The notes beneath the pieces are model-generated. The model saw nothing but the letters and a program-made list of their open reading frames with translations. It made no database searches and was not told the DNA's origin. From Sphingomonas sp. Ag1 (GTDB lineage: Bacteria; Pseudomonadota; Alphaproteobacteria; Sphingomonadales; Sphingomonadaceae), in assembly GCF_000980895.1 (NCBI RefSeq), contig NZ_LAZX01000091.1, positions 124,001-188,000 of the forward strand: a stretch of DNA of 64,000 bases, read 5' to 3'. Numbering within the stretch: position 1 is the stretch's first letter; each line of letters opens with the position of its first letter. Below are positions 25,895 to 34,701 of the stretch, piece by piece. The position numbers were made by a program, and so were the translations under genes.

Positions 25895-27199
25895 ATGGCT
25901 TTCGCTCACGGCGCGACGACCAGCAACAGCGCTGATCCGTCGCCCGATACGGGGGACGGCGCGCACGTCGATGCGCCGGACCTGCGCTGGTTCGTCTTTG
26001 CGCTGTTTTTCATCTTTGGCGGCATCACCAGCCTCAATGACATCATCATGCCCAAGCTGCAGGAGCTGTTCACGCTCAGCCATGCGCAGGCAAATCTGGT
26101 AAACTCGGCGTTCTTCCTCGCCTATCTGCTGTTCTCGCTGCCCGCCGCGGCGATCGTTCGTCGTGCTGGCTACATGCGCACTGCCTCGATCGGCCTCGTC
26201 ACGATGACGGTGGGCTGCCTGTTGTTCATCCCGGCGTCCAGCTCGGCGACGTTCGGCATGTTCCTGCTCGCGCTCTTCGTGCTCGGCGCCGGCATCACGG
26301 TGGTGCAGGTCGTCGCGAACCCGCTCATCTCGCTGCTCGGCCCGGCGCGCACCGCGCATAGCCGCCTGACGTTTGCGCAGGCGTTCAACTCGCTCGGCAC
26401 GACCATCTTCCCGCGCGTCGGCTCGACGCTGATCCTGGGCGGTCTCGCCGGCGTCAGCGCCGCAACGTTGAGCGGCCCCGCCCTCGACGCCTACCGCATC
26501 GAGGCGTCGCGGACGATCGTCCACACCTATATCGGCCTCGCCGTCGCGCTGCTGGTCATTGCTGCCGTCGTGTGGACGCGCCGCAACCGGCTGCAGGAGG
26601 AGCAGGAGCAGACCGGCTCGATCTTCCACGCGCTGACGCTCCTGTCTCGCCCGCGCTTCGCGTTCGGCGTGCTGTGCATCTTCCTCTACGTCGGTGCGGA
26701 GGTCGCGATCGGGTCGAACCTCGTCGTCTATCTGGCGCAGCCGGACGTGTGGAACGTGCCGCTCAACATCGCCGGCAATTACGTGCCCTTCTACTGGGGT
26801 GGCGCGCTGCTCGGCCGCTTCATCGGCTCGGCCGTGCTGCGGCTTGTCTCGCCGGGCAAGGTGCTCGCATTCGCCGGCACCGGCGCGATCGCGCTGCTCG
26901 CTTTCTCCGCCAACACCACCGGCACTGCCGCTGGCTGGGCGCTGATCGCGGTTGGCCTGACCAATTCGATCATGTTCCCCACGATCTTCAGCCTCGCCTC
27001 CGAAGGCCTCGGGCGGCGCGCGGCAGAGGGGTCGGGCGTCATCGCCACCGCGATCGTCGGCGGTGCGGTCATCCCGCCGCTCTACGGCACCGTGGCGGAT
27101 ATGACGGGCAGCCTCGCCTTCGCGCTCATCCTGCCGGTCGCCTGCTATGCGGTGATCCTGAGCTTCGGCGTCTTCGCCCGCCGCCCCGCCGCGGCCTGA
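25895..27199 (+). CDS. Sugar MFS transporter (FucP/GluP-like)
   Basis: A 434-residue inner-membrane transporter with 12 predicted helices. The start is FALFFIFGGITSLNDIIMPKLQ (split: FFIFGGITSLND, IIMPKL), the typical FucP/glucose-galactose MFS opening, and the family motif QVVANPLISLLGP lies near residue 140. The second half has GAEVAIGSNLVVYL and the NSIMFPTIFSLA block. It is therefore a proton-coupled sugar importer of the FHS type; the sugar is unknown. A strong GGAGGGG site precedes ATG at 25895, and a LacI-type operator lies just upstream, suggesting regulation by sugar. A terminator follows. Confidence 0.88.
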   Translation: MAFAHGATTSNSADPSPDTGDGAHVDAPDLRWFVFALFFIFGGITSLNDIIMPKLQELFTLSHAQANLVNSAFFLAYLLFSLPAAAIVRRAGYMRTASIGLVTMTVGCLLFIPASSSATFGMFLLALFVLGAGITVVQVVANPLISLLGPARTAHSRLTFAQAFNSLGTTIFPRVGSTLILGGLAGVSAATLSGPALDAYRIEASRTIVHTYIGLAVALLVIAAVVWTRRNRLQEEQEQTGSIFHALTLLSRPRFAFGVLCIFLYVGAEVAIGSNLVVYLAQPDVWNVPLNIAGNYVPFYWGGALLGRFIGSAVLRLVSPGKVLAFAGTGAIALLAFSANTTGTAAGWALIAVGLTNSIMFPTIFSLASEGLGRRAAEGSGVIATAIVGGAVIPPLYGTVADMTGSLAFALILPVACYAVILSFGVFARRPAAA

Positions 27200-27271
27200 C
27201 CGTACGGGGAAGGGGGGCGCCGCGGCGCCCCCGCGGATGGCAGCGCACGCTGCCGCCACGACAAAAGAAAA

Positions 27272-27301
27272 GGCGCCGGGCAGATTGCCGGGCGCCTTTT
27301 T
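27272..27301. terminator. Rho-independent terminator
   Basis: An 11-bp stem with one mismatch (GGCGCCGGGCA / TGCCGGGCGCC) is flanked by A-rich sequence before and TTTTT after, so it can work in both directions. It lies between the convergent sugar transporter and the Mth938-like gene. Confidence 0.8.
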
Positions 27302-27338
27302 GTTGTGCGGTGCTGTTTGTTGAGCGGGGCCGGTGAGC

Positions 27339-27725
27339 TCAGCGCTGGGGATCACCACCCAGCGGGTAGAGCGCAGCGCCGATCTGCCGCCCCTCGCTGC
27401 GCAGCACGCCCCACGCCTTTGCCGCGGCGCGGCTGTCCATCGCCTCTACCCCGATCCCCCGCGCGTCCAGCGCGTCGACCAGTGCACGCGGCGGACGCGC
27501 CAGCGTATCGCCGGTGCCGATCAGGATGAACTCGGGCGCCGGCTCCAGGATCGGCGCCAGCGCTTCCTCGGTCAATTCCGCGAGCGGCGGGGGAGTCCAG
27601 GCCTCGGCGTCAGAGACCGTCAGCAACGCGGCGCTGAGGACGGTCGTCTCGTCGAGCCGGAATCCCGCCGCCGACAGGCCACGCACGATCGGCCCGCCCG
27701 CGTCACGCTCCCGGCTCATCTTCAT
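27339..27725 (-). CDS. Mth938-like domain protein (DUF498)
   Basis: A 128-residue cytoplasmic protein with the Mth938/DUF498 fold signature (VSDAEAWTPPPLAELTEEAL; EFILIGTGDTLARPPRALVD; GIGVEAMDSRAAAKAW). The family occurs in bacteria and in human AAMDC or NDUFAF3, where it supports respiratory complex I assembly. In many Alphaproteobacteria it follows secF, as it does here. The ATG at 27725 starts 8 bases after the secF stop codon; the ATG at 27719 is an alternative. Its bacterial function is not established. Confidence 0.85.
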   Translation of the reverse strand: MKMSRERDAGGPIVRGLSAAGFRLDETTVLSAALLTVSDAEAWTPPPLAELTEEALAPILEPAPEFILIGTGDTLARPPRALVDALDARGIGVEAMDSRAAAKAWGVLRSEGRQIGAALYPLGGDPQR

Positions 27726-27732
27726 GCGCTGG

Positions 27733-28716
27733 TCACTCGGCGCGCGGCTCGCGCGGGGCGATCCGCTCGGCATTGTCGATCCCGCCGCCGCGCGGCGCGC
27801 GCTCGATGCTGGGGTCGGAGCGCAGGCCCAGCGTGATCAGCAGCGACGACGACACGTAGATCGACGAATAGGTGCCGACCACGATGCCCAGGATCATCGC
27901 CGCGGTGAAGCCGCGCAGCACATGGCCGCCCAGGAACAGCAGCGCGCCCAGCGCCAGCAGGATGGTGACCGACGTCATCACGGTACGCGGCAGCGTCTCG
28001 TTGACCGACAGGTTCACGATCTCGCGCATGTCCATCTTGCGATACCGGCGCATGTTCTCGCGGATACGGTCGTCGATGACGATCTTGTCGTTGATCGAAT
28101 AGCCGACGATGGTCAGCACGGCGGCGACGATGTTGAGGTCGAACTCAAACTGCGTCAGCGCAAAGAAGCCAAGCGTCATCAACAGATCGTGGATGATCGC
28201 CGCGATCGTCGACACGCCGAACTGCCACTCGAATCGAACGATTGCGAACAGGCCGATGCCCAGGATCGACAGCACGACCGCAAGGATGCCGTTGCGGATC
28301 AGCTCGCCCGAAACCTTGCCGGAAATGGTCGAATAGCGGCTGAACGTCGCGCCGGGGAATGCCTCGGCAATCGCGACTTCCACCTTCTTCACCGCGGCGT
28401 TGGTCGCGCCTTCGTCGGCGCCCTCCTGCACGGGCAGTCGGATGGTCAGCGTGCGCGGATCGCCGAACTGCTGCAGCGATGCCTCGCCCAGCCCCTGCGC
28501 GTCCACCACGGAGCGCAGCTTGTCGAGATCGGGCGGAGACGCGAACCGCTCCTCGATCATCAGGCCGCCTTCGAAATCGACGCCGAAGTTCAGGCCTTTG
28601 GCGAAGGTCACGCCGATCGCCAGCACCGACAGGATCAGCGTCAGGCCGAATGCCCAGCTACGCAGGCGGACAAAGTCGAAATTGGTATCGTCGGGGACGA
28701 GTTTCAGCAGTTTCAT
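27733..28716 (-). CDS. secF: Protein translocase subunit SecF
   Basis: A 327-residue inner-membrane protein of the SecDF motor that uses proton flow to pull exported proteins through SecYEG. It begins MKLLKLVPDDTNFDFVRLR and has six membrane helices. The P1 segment is seen in NFGVDFEGGLMIE, and the RND signatures IVGYSINDKIVIDDRIREN (split: GYSINDKIVIDDR) and NETLPRTVMTS are intact. An in-frame region upstream of 28716 contains three hairpins and is not coding. It is encoded after secD with 117 bases between them, and overlaps nothing downstream. Confidence 0.95.
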   Translation of the reverse strand: MKLLKLVPDDTNFDFVRLRSWAFGLTLILSVLAIGVTFAKGLNFGVDFEGGLMIEERFASPPDLDKLRSVVDAQGLGEASLQQFGDPRTLTIRLPVQEGADEGATNAAVKKVEVAIAEAFPGATFSRYSTISGKVSGELIRNGILAVVLSILGIGLFAIVRFEWQFGVSTIAAIIHDLLMTLGFFALTQFEFDLNIVAAVLTIVGYSINDKIVIDDRIRENMRRYRKMDMREIVNLSVNETLPRTVMTSVTILLALGALLFLGGHVLRGFTAAMILGIVVGTYSSIYVSSSLLITLGLRSDPSIERAPRGGGIDNAERIAPREPRAE

Positions 28717-28730
28717 AGTTTCAACCCGCC

Positions 28731-28805
28731 ACCCCGGCCGCAGCCGGGGTTTCCTTGTTGCTGGTACGTGCCGCTGCGGCACGAGACCCCGGCATGTTCC
28801 CGGGG
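28731..28805. repeat. Three consecutive hairpins in the secD-secF spacer
   Basis: Perfect or near-perfect palindromes follow one another: ACCCCGGC/GCCGGGGT (28731-28750, 4-base loop), GTGCCGC-T-GCGGCAC (28768-28782) and CCCCGG/CCGGGG (28787-28805). They fill most of the 117-base spacer. The first resembles the dispersed ACCCCGGC palindromes of sphingomonads. Confidence 0.6.
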
Positions 28806-28833
28806 CGACGGTCGCTCATCGATCGGCCCCAGG

Positions 28834-30438
28834 TCATATGTTGATCGTCTTCGGCTTGGCGCGACGCAGCCACTGCGCCGTCAGCATGCGGGTGAAGAGG
28901 ACGGCGGTGAACACGCTGGTGGCGATGCCGATCAGCAGCACGACCGCGAAGCCCTTCACCGGGCCGGAGCCCAGCAGGAACATGATGATGCCGGAAATGG
29001 CGTGGGTCATGTTCGCCTCGAAGATCGTGCGGCTGGCTTCCTTGTAGCCCAGTTCCACCGACTGGACCACCGATCGCCCGCGCCGCCGCTCTTCGCGGAT
29101 ACGCTCGTTGATCAGCACGTTGGCGTCGACCGCGGTACCGATCGTCAGCACGAAGCCAGCGATTCCGGGCAGCGTCAGCGTACCGCCGATCAGCGCCAGC
29201 ACGCCGACGATGACGAACACGTTGATGACGACGGCGAGGTTCGCATAGACGCCGAACCGGCCATAGGTGACCAGCATGAAGGCGACGACCAGCGCCACCG
29301 CCACGGCGGACGCGAGGATGCCGGCGCGGATCGATTCGGCGCCAAGGTCCGGTCCCACCGTCGATTCCTCGACCACCTTCAGCGTCACCGGCAGCTTGCC
29401 CGAACGCAGCGCGATGGCCAGCGCATTGGCGCTTTCCGTCGTGAAGCTGCCCGAGATCTGCGCGCGACCGCCCAGGATCGGCTCGTTGATGTTGGGGGCC
29501 GAGATCACCTGGTTGTCGAGGATGATCGCGAACGGCTTGTTCACGTTCTCGCGCGTCACCTGGGCGAACTTGCGGCCGCCCTGGCTGTCAAAGGTGATGG
29601 CGACCTGCGGCTCGTTGGTCTGCTGGCTGAATTCCTGCCGCGCATCGGTCAGCTGGTCGCCGGTCAGGATCGCCGACCGCTTTACCGCGATGACCGGCAG
29701 GCCGGCGGGATTGTTGGGATAGGGAAGGATCTGGCTGCCCGCCGGTGCCTGGCCGCTGGCCAGCTGCTGCGGCGTCGCGGTCTCGTCGACCAGCTTGAAC
29801 TCGAGCTTCGCGGTCTTGCCCAGAAGGTCCTTCAGCGCCTGCGGGTTCTGCAGGCCCGGCACCTGCACGACGATACGGTTCGATCCCTGGCGGATGATCG
29901 TCGGCTCGCGCGTGCCAAGCTCGTCGATACGGCGGCGGACCACTTCGGTCGCGTCGCCCATCGCGGTGTCGATCGCCTGCGTCAGCCCGGCTTGCGTCGG
30001 GGTGAGGACGATACGGCTCGAATCGACGACCTGGATGTCCCATTCGCGCTGGCCGGTCAGGCCGACGCCGCCGCCGGTGATCTGGGTCAGCCGCTCGCGC
30101 GCCGCGTCCACCTGGCTCGGATCGCGCAGCAGGAACGACAGGCGCCCGCCGCGGACGGAAATGTCGCCGATCTCGATGCGGGGCCGCTGGCGCCGCATCT
30201 CGGTCTGCACCTGCTCGCGCATCGCCTCGAGCCGGCCGGACGCGATGTCGTTCACATCGGCTTCGAGCAGCAGGTAGCTGCCCCCCGCGAGGTCAAGGCC
30301 CAGGTTGATCCGCGGGTGCGGGAAGGCACCCCACGAATCGGTGATGCGCTGCGGCAACAGACTGGGGATCGCCAGCGCGACAAGCGCGATGATCGTTGCC
30401 CAGATCGAGATGACCTTCCACCGCGGGAAATCGAGCAT
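28834..30438 (-). CDS. secD: Protein translocase subunit SecD
   Basis: A 534-residue partner of SecF. It begins with one membrane helix (ISIWATIIALVALAIPSLLP), then has the large periplasmic P1 domain (LGLDLAGGSYLLLEADVNDI; VQVPGLQNPQALKDLLGKTA) and a C-terminal five-helix RND-like domain with GTAVDANVLINERIREERRR. The P1 head region (PEVAIT FDSQGGRKFAQVT in the middle) is complete. Length is within the usual range for Alphaproteobacteria. It is cotranscribed with yajC upstream (14 bases) and secF downstream. Confidence 0.95.
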   Translation of the reverse strand: MLDFPRWKVISIWATIIALVALAIPSLLPQRITDSWGAFPHPRINLGLDLAGGSYLLLEADVNDIASGRLEAMREQVQTEMRRQRPRIEIGDISVRGGRLSFLLRDPSQVDAARERLTQITGGGVGLTGQREWDIQVVDSSRIVLTPTQAGLTQAIDTAMGDATEVVRRRIDELGTREPTIIRQGSNRIVVQVPGLQNPQALKDLLGKTAKLEFKLVDETATPQQLASGQAPAGSQILPYPNNPAGLPVIAVKRSAILTGDQLTDARQEFSQQTNEPQVAITFDSQGGRKFAQVTRENVNKPFAIILDNQVISAPNINEPILGGRAQISGSFTTESANALAIALRSGKLPVTLKVVEESTVGPDLGAESIRAGILASAVAVALVVAFMLVTYGRFGVYANLAVVINVFVIVGVLALIGGTLTLPGIAGFVLTIGTAVDANVLINERIREERRRGRSVVQSVELGYKEASRTIFEANMTHAISGIIMFLLGSGPVKGFAVVLLIGIATSVFTAVLFTRMLTAQWLRRAKPKTINI

Positions 30439-30452
30439 TAGAGCGGATCGCC

Positions 30453-30791
30453 TCAGTCGTTCGCGGGCTTGGCGCCGAGCGCCGTCACCTCGGCGAGGGT
30501 CGCCTTGACGACCTTCACGCGGGTGTTGGGGGCGATCTCGACCTCGACGAACTGGTCCTCGACCTTGGTCACCTTGCCGACGAGGCCGCCGGCGGTAACG
30601 ACCGTGTCACCCTTCTTCACCGCCGCGATCGCATTTTGCAGCGTCTTCATGCGGCGCTGCTGCGGTCGGATCATGAGGAAGTAGAAGACGACGAAGACCA
30701 GGATGAGCGGCGCCAGGCTGAGAAAGCCTGCCATGCCGCCCTGCGAGGAAGCGCCCGTGGCCGTCTGGGCATAAGCTGGAGAGATGAACAT
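30453..30791 (-). CDS. yajC: Preprotein translocase subunit YajC
   Basis: A 112-residue small membrane protein with one helix (LSLAPLILVFVVFYFLMIRP) followed by QQRRMKTLQNAIAAVKKGDT, the classic YajC signature, and a small beta domain (VTAGGLVGKVTKVEDQFVEV). It associates with SecDF and AcrB-like pumps. The N-terminal part has a Gly/Ser-rich lead (MFISPAYAQTATGASSQGG). It is the first gene of the yajC-secD-secF operon. Confidence 0.95.
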   Translation of the reverse strand: MFISPAYAQTATGASSQGGMAGFLSLAPLILVFVVFYFLMIRPQQRRMKTLQNAIAAVKKGDTVVTAGGLVGKVTKVEDQFVEVEIAPNTRVKVVKATLAEVTALGAKPAND

Positions 30792-30930
30792 GCCGTCCTT
30801 GCGTGCACATGGGTCATGAGGCCCGCAGAACGGACCTCAAGGGAAGCGTGCGCCGCTATCACTGCCACGGCCTTGGCGCAACTCACGCGCGTGGTAAGGA
30901 AGCGCGGATAACGAGCGAGAAGGAGAGGTA

Positions 30931-31236
30931 ATGACGATCCTGGTAATGGGTACGATCAAGCTTGGCGCCGGAGAGGGCGCAAAGGCCGCGTCGCTGTTCG
31001 CCGATCATGCCGCGGTGGTGAAAACCGAAGAGGGGTGCGAGGAATATAGCTTCGCGTTCGACGCGGCCGATCCCGATCTGGTCCGCGTCGCCGAACGCTG
31101 GGCGACTCCGGAGGCGCTGGCCGCGCACGGCCAGGCCGATCATCAAAAGGCATTCGGCCGCGCGCTGCGCGCCCATTCGCCGTCCGCCATGTCGATCGAC
31201 GCCTGGGACGGGCAGCATTGGCGCAAGCTGATCTGA
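30931..31236 (+). CDS. Putative quinol monooxygenase (ABM domain)
   Basis: A 101-residue dimeric alpha+beta barrel protein of the antibiotic biosynthesis monooxygenase family. Visible landmarks are ILVMGTIKLGAGEGAKAASL, KTEEGCEEYSFAFDAADPDL and VRVAERWATPEALAAHG. YgiN-like members oxidise quinols without a cofactor; others bind haem or have unknown roles. A strong AAGGAGAGG site lies before ATG at 30931. It is divergent from yajC and precedes the tRNA gene. Confidence 0.8.
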   Translation: MTILVMGTIKLGAGEGAKAASLFADHAAVVKTEEGCEEYSFAFDAADPDLVRVAERWATPEALAAHGQADHQKAFGRALRAHSPSAMSIDAWDGQHWRKLI

Positions 31237-31285
31237 TCACGACTTGCATATCCCGCGCGGCCCGCGTAGGGCCGCGCGTCTCGGT

Positions 31286-31362
31286 CGGGGCGTAGCGCAG
31301 CCTGGTAGCGCATCACACTGGGGGTGTGGGGGTCGCAGGTTCGAATCCTGTCGCCCCGACCA
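31286..31362 (+). tRNA. tRNA-Pro (anticodon GGG)
   Basis: A 77-nt cloverleaf including encoded CCA. The acceptor stem CGGGGCG/CGCCCCG pairs fully, the D arm is GCGC-AGCCTGGTA-GCGC, the anticodon arm TCACA-CTGGGGG-TGTGG gives GGG in the loop, and the T arm has GCAGG-TTCGAAT-CCTGT. There is no integrase or direct copy of the 3' end downstream, so it has no sign of use as an attachment site. Confidence 0.95.
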
Positions 31363-31547
31363 GAGACTTCAAGAAAAATTGCCGCCATCCCCGCGCACTG
31401 CGCGGGCGGTGGCCGCGCGCCGGCGCATCGTGCGCGGCCGGCCACGTCGAAAGCCGCGGGCGTGTGCGGCCCGTTATCGTGCACCAACATCTTGCAAGTG
31501 ACCTGCTTCTGCCACAGGTGCAGCCTGAGAGGTTGGGGGCAATATCG

Positions 31548-33596
31548 ATGAATGTTCGTGCTGGGCTGCTCCTTGCGGCGTCAATGCTTGTTGCCGGGCC
31601 TGCTTATGCACAATCCGACAAGGTCTCTCGTGGTCCCACTCCCGCCTGGGTGAGCCCATCCGAGTTGTTGCCGATGCCGGCTACCGTCACCAGTCCGTTG
31701 CTATTCCTGCGTCAGGATGTGCTGGTCCACTTGAGTGACAAGGGCCAGGCGCAATATTTCGGCTACCGCGTGAAGATCCTGGATTCCAGCGCGCTGCAGG
31801 TCGGCAATATTGCCATTGCCTGGAACCCGGCCGCCGGAGCCCCGATCGTGCATGGCATCAGCGTGTTGCGCGACGGACAGCTCGTCGACGTTCTGAAGAG
31901 CGCCTCTTTCGAAATCCTGCGGCGAGAGGATCAACTCGAAGCGGCAATGCTCGACGGGATGCTGACGGCGGTGCTTCGCGTCCCTGATCTGCGCGTCGGC
32001 GACGAACTGGACGTGCAGTTTACCAGCTTCTCCCGCGATCCGGGGCTCGGGCCGTATGATTCGGGCATGCTGTTGCTGGGGCAGGCCCCGGCTCCCGGCC
32101 GCTATCGGCTACGGTTGAGCTGGGACGTCGGGCACGAGCCGCGGCTCAGGATTGCTCCGGACATGACGTCGGCAATGGTGAAGCAGGAGCGGGCGCTCGA
32201 ATTCCGCTTCGACAATCCCGCGCTGCTATCGCCGCCGCGCGATGCGCCGCCACGCTATCTCTGGCAGCGCGCCGTGGAATACAGCGACTTTGCCGACTGG
32301 GCTTCACTGTCGCGTCACTTCGCGCCCCTCTATGCGAAGGCCGCTACCCTCGCCGCCGACTCTCCAATCAGGCGCGAAGCAGCCCGCATTGCCGCGGCTC
32401 ACACGCGGCCGGTCGATCGCGCTGCCGCGGCGCTGAAGCTTGTGCAGCAGGATGTGCGCTACATCTACGTCGGCCTGAATGGCGGTAACGTGATCCCGGC
32501 GTCGGCGGACGAAACCTGGAAGCGCCGCTACGGCGACTGCAAGGGCAAGACCGCGCTGCTTCTCGCGCTGCTGGCGGAGCTTGGGATTGAGGCAGAGGCG
32601 GTCCTCATCAATGCCGATGGCAACGACGACGGGCTCGATCAACGACTCGCGTTGCCGCAGGTGTTTGATCATGTGCTTGTCCGCGCCCGCATCGACGGCC
32701 AGCGCTACTGGCTGGACGGCACCTTGCCCGCGGTTGCCACCCCAAGCGCCCAGCCCGTATTCCCGGTGGGCTGGGTCCTGCCACTCACCCCGGCCGGCAG
32801 CGCACTCGAGCAGCTGCCCTGGCGGCCGGCAACAGTGCCCGACACGATCAATCTGTTCGAGATTGACGCACGAGCCGGCTTCGACACGCCGCCCCGCGTT
32901 GTCACGACCGAGATTATCCGCGGCGTAAAGGGACTGCAGAACCAGCTGCAATTCGCCGCGATCAGCGCCCCGCAGCTGCTCGACGGCTTTCGCCAGAATG
33001 CGATCGGCGAGTTCTGGCAGACGATCGACGACGTCCAGTGGCGCTATGATCAGAAGGCGGGTGCCAGCGTCCTCACCATTTCCGGCACCGCCAGGATGAC
33101 CTGGGATGAGGGCGACGGCGGTGGGAAGTCGCTGGCGTTGCCCGGTGGTGGCTTCAGCCCACCCGATCGCCGCGCTCGTTCGCCGGGGCCAAACCAGAAC
33201 GCACCCTATTACAGCAAGCCTGAGTATATCTGCCACGTCACCACGGTGCGCTTGCCGACATCCACGAAGCCTGAACAATGGTCATCGAAGCCCAGCTACG
33301 ACAATCGCCTGTTCGGCCGGCATTATCACCGTGCCTGGGAGATGCGCGACGGCGCGATACGGATGATCCGCGGATCGCGCGTGGAGCGGCCGGAGACCGA
33401 TGCCGCGTCGGCCGAGCGCGACAATGCGCGGATCGCCAAGTTCGACAACAGCATGGGTTGGATCTTCTACGACCCCGCGGGTCGCAAGGCCGCGGTGGGG
33501 AAGGGCGAGACCGTGCCCGCGACCTATGATCTCGACTGGACGGCCGACAATGTGCCGTGCGTGTCGCCGGAAAGGCCGCAAACGGGAACGCCGTAG
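31548..33596 (+). CDS. Exported DUF3857/transglutaminase-like protein
   Basis: A 682-residue exported protein (signal MNVRAGLLLAASMLVAGPAYAQ). The first part (about 60-250) is a DUF3857 domain (GYRVKILDSSALQVGNIAIA). A transglutaminase-like core follows with an intact triad: C331 in RRYGDCKGKTALL, H375 in VFDHVLVRA and D390 in YWLDGTL. The C-terminus is a DUF2140-like beta domain. The family is common in sphingomonads and Bacteroidetes as a likely periplasmic protease or amidase; substrate unknown. The start at 31548 begins the signal peptide; the same frame is open back into the tRNA gene. Codon use is a little less GC-rich than its neighbours. Confidence 0.83.
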   Translation: MNVRAGLLLAASMLVAGPAYAQSDKVSRGPTPAWVSPSELLPMPATVTSPLLFLRQDVLVHLSDKGQAQYFGYRVKILDSSALQVGNIAIAWNPAAGAPIVHGISVLRDGQLVDVLKSASFEILRREDQLEAAMLDGMLTAVLRVPDLRVGDELDVQFTSFSRDPGLGPYDSGMLLLGQAPAPGRYRLRLSWDVGHEPRLRIAPDMTSAMVKQERALEFRFDNPALLSPPRDAPPRYLWQRAVEYSDFADWASLSRHFAPLYAKAATLAADSPIRREAARIAAAHTRPVDRAAAALKLVQQDVRYIYVGLNGGNVIPASADETWKRRYGDCKGKTALLLALLAELGIEAEAVLINADGNDDGLDQRLALPQVFDHVLVRARIDGQRYWLDGTLPAVATPSAQPVFPVGWVLPLTPAGSALEQLPWRPATVPDTINLFEIDARAGFDTPPRVVTTEIIRGVKGLQNQLQFAAISAPQLLDGFRQNAIGEFWQTIDDVQWRYDQKAGASVLTISGTARMTWDEGDGGGKSLALPGGGFSPPDRRARSPGPNQNAPYYSKPEYICHVTTVRLPTSTKPEQWSSKPSYDNRLFGRHYHRAWEMRDGAIRMIRGSRVERPETDAASAERDNARIAKFDNSMGWIFYDPAGRKAAVGKGETVPATYDLDWTADNVPCVSPERPQTGTP

Positions 33597-33734
33597 CCGC
33601 TCTGCCTGCCCTGGTTTCGGCCCGCCGGTCGCGTTCTGCGCCGCGCCACCCCAGGCACGGGTGCGCCCCGGCGGCATCGGCCACCGGCGCGCGCATCCTC
33701 TCCGCGAATGGCCCCTTTCCAGGAGCTCTGGTGA

Positions 33735-33974
33735 TCAGGAAATCTGGTGCGCGACTTCGGCCAGCGTCAGGCGGGCAAGCGGCTGATTCAGCTCGTTTTC
33801 GATGTCCAGGCTGCCCTTCATCGTAGTGATCCCGCGGCGTGCCGGCGTGCGCACCAGCGATCGCGCGGACCGCTGCGCCTGGATCAGCGCGGCATTGAGA
33901 TCGGGCAGTTCGAAGCTTTCCGCGCGGCGGGTCATCTGGTCTGGTGTACGGACACGGAAAAAGAAAGTGGGCAT
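33735..33974 (-). CDS. DUF6894-like small protein
   Basis: A 79-residue protein starting MPTFFFRVRTPDQMTRRAES, then FELPDLNAALIQAQRSARSL. This pattern (PxxFF, DxE-x-PDL, A-x-x-EA-x-R) is that of the small DUF6894 family found repeatedly in Rhizobiales and Sphingomonadales. No function is known. Two further in-frame ATG codons at 33980 and 33995 exist; 33974 gives the canonical family start. It has no strong ribosome binding site, so the exact start is uncertain. Confidence 0.65.
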   Translation of the reverse strand: MPTFFFRVRTPDQMTRRAESFELPDLNAALIQAQRSARSLVRTPARRGITTMKGSLDIENELNQPLARLTLAEVAHQIS

Positions 33975-34129
33975 GCACATCGAAATGTTCGGCAACGCCG
34001 TTGGTTGCTATGTTCAACCCACGTCATCATCATTTTGACAAATCATGTGAAAATGGACGCGCACGGGCCGCGATCCGTGTCCGATTATGGCGGCCGGATG
34101 TGCGCCGCGTTGCGCAATATTGCCGGCGC

Positions 34130-34657
34130 TCAGCGTTCCAGCAGGCGCGGCATCAGCTCGACGAAATTGCAGGGCCGATGGCGGCTGTCGAGCTGGTCCT
34201 TGAGGATGCCGTCCCACCCGTCCTTCACCGCGCCGGTCGATCCGGGCAGCGCAAAGATATAGGTGCCGCGCGCCACGCAGGCGCAGGCGCGTGACTGGAC
34301 GGTGGAGGTGCCGATCGTCTGGTAGGACAGCCACCGGAACAGCTCGCCAAAGCCGGGGATCATCTTGTCGGCGACCCGCTCCACCGCCTCGGGCGTCACG
34401 TCGCGCCCGGTCACCCCGGTGCCCCCGGTGGTGATGATGCAATCGATCGCCTCGTCCTCGATCCAGGCGTGAAGCTGCGCCACGATCGCATCGGCATCGT
34501 CGCGCAGGATTTGGCGCTGCGCCAGCACATGCCCCGCCTCCAGCAGCCGCGCGACGAGCGTATCGCCGGAGCGATCGTCGGCCAGGCCGCGCGTGTCGGA
34601 CACGGTCAGCACGGCGATGTTGACGGGCAGGAACGGGCGGTTCGTGTCGATCGGCAT
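34130..34657 (-). CDS. moaB: Molybdenum cofactor biosynthesis protein B
   Basis: A 175-residue protein of the MogA/MoaB family, which adenylates molybdopterin or has a related role in cofactor synthesis. The conserved blocks are [20 protein letters not shown], the loop [18 protein letters not shown] and [15 protein letters not shown]. MoaB rather than MogA is suggested by length and by the position in a housekeeping operon. The start at 34657 gives [17 protein letters not shown]; an upstream codon at 34705 overlaps the stop of the next gene. It lies 44 bases after the hydratase gene. Confidence 0.9.
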   Translation of the reverse strand: MPIDTNRPFLPVNIAVLTVSDTRGLADDRSGDTLVARLLEAGHVLAQRQILRDDADAIVAQLHAWIEDEAIDCIITTGGTGVTGRDVTPEAVERVADKMIPGFGELFRWLSYQTIGTSTVQSRACACVARGTYIFALPGSTGAVKDGWDGILKDQLDSRHRPCNFVELMPRLLER

Positions 34658-34701
34658 GGCGAGGGTATCGCCTGCCAGCGCGACGCGATCAACGCCCCCG
34701 A

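Noticed and set aside
27514..30441. A 975-codon open frame opposite secF and secD
   Set aside because: Composition is dominated by His, Arg, Asp and Gln runs typical of antisense frames in GC-rich genes; the secF and secD frames have full families.
34035..34040. TTGACA as promoter near the DUF6894-like gene
   Set aside because: It is on the strand opposite to the gene and has no proper -10 element at 16-18 bases.
31286..34100. A genomic island inserted at tRNA-Pro
   Set aside because: Downstream genes are slightly less GC-rich, but there is no integrase, no repeat of the tRNA 3' end, and the DUF3857 gene is typical of the group.
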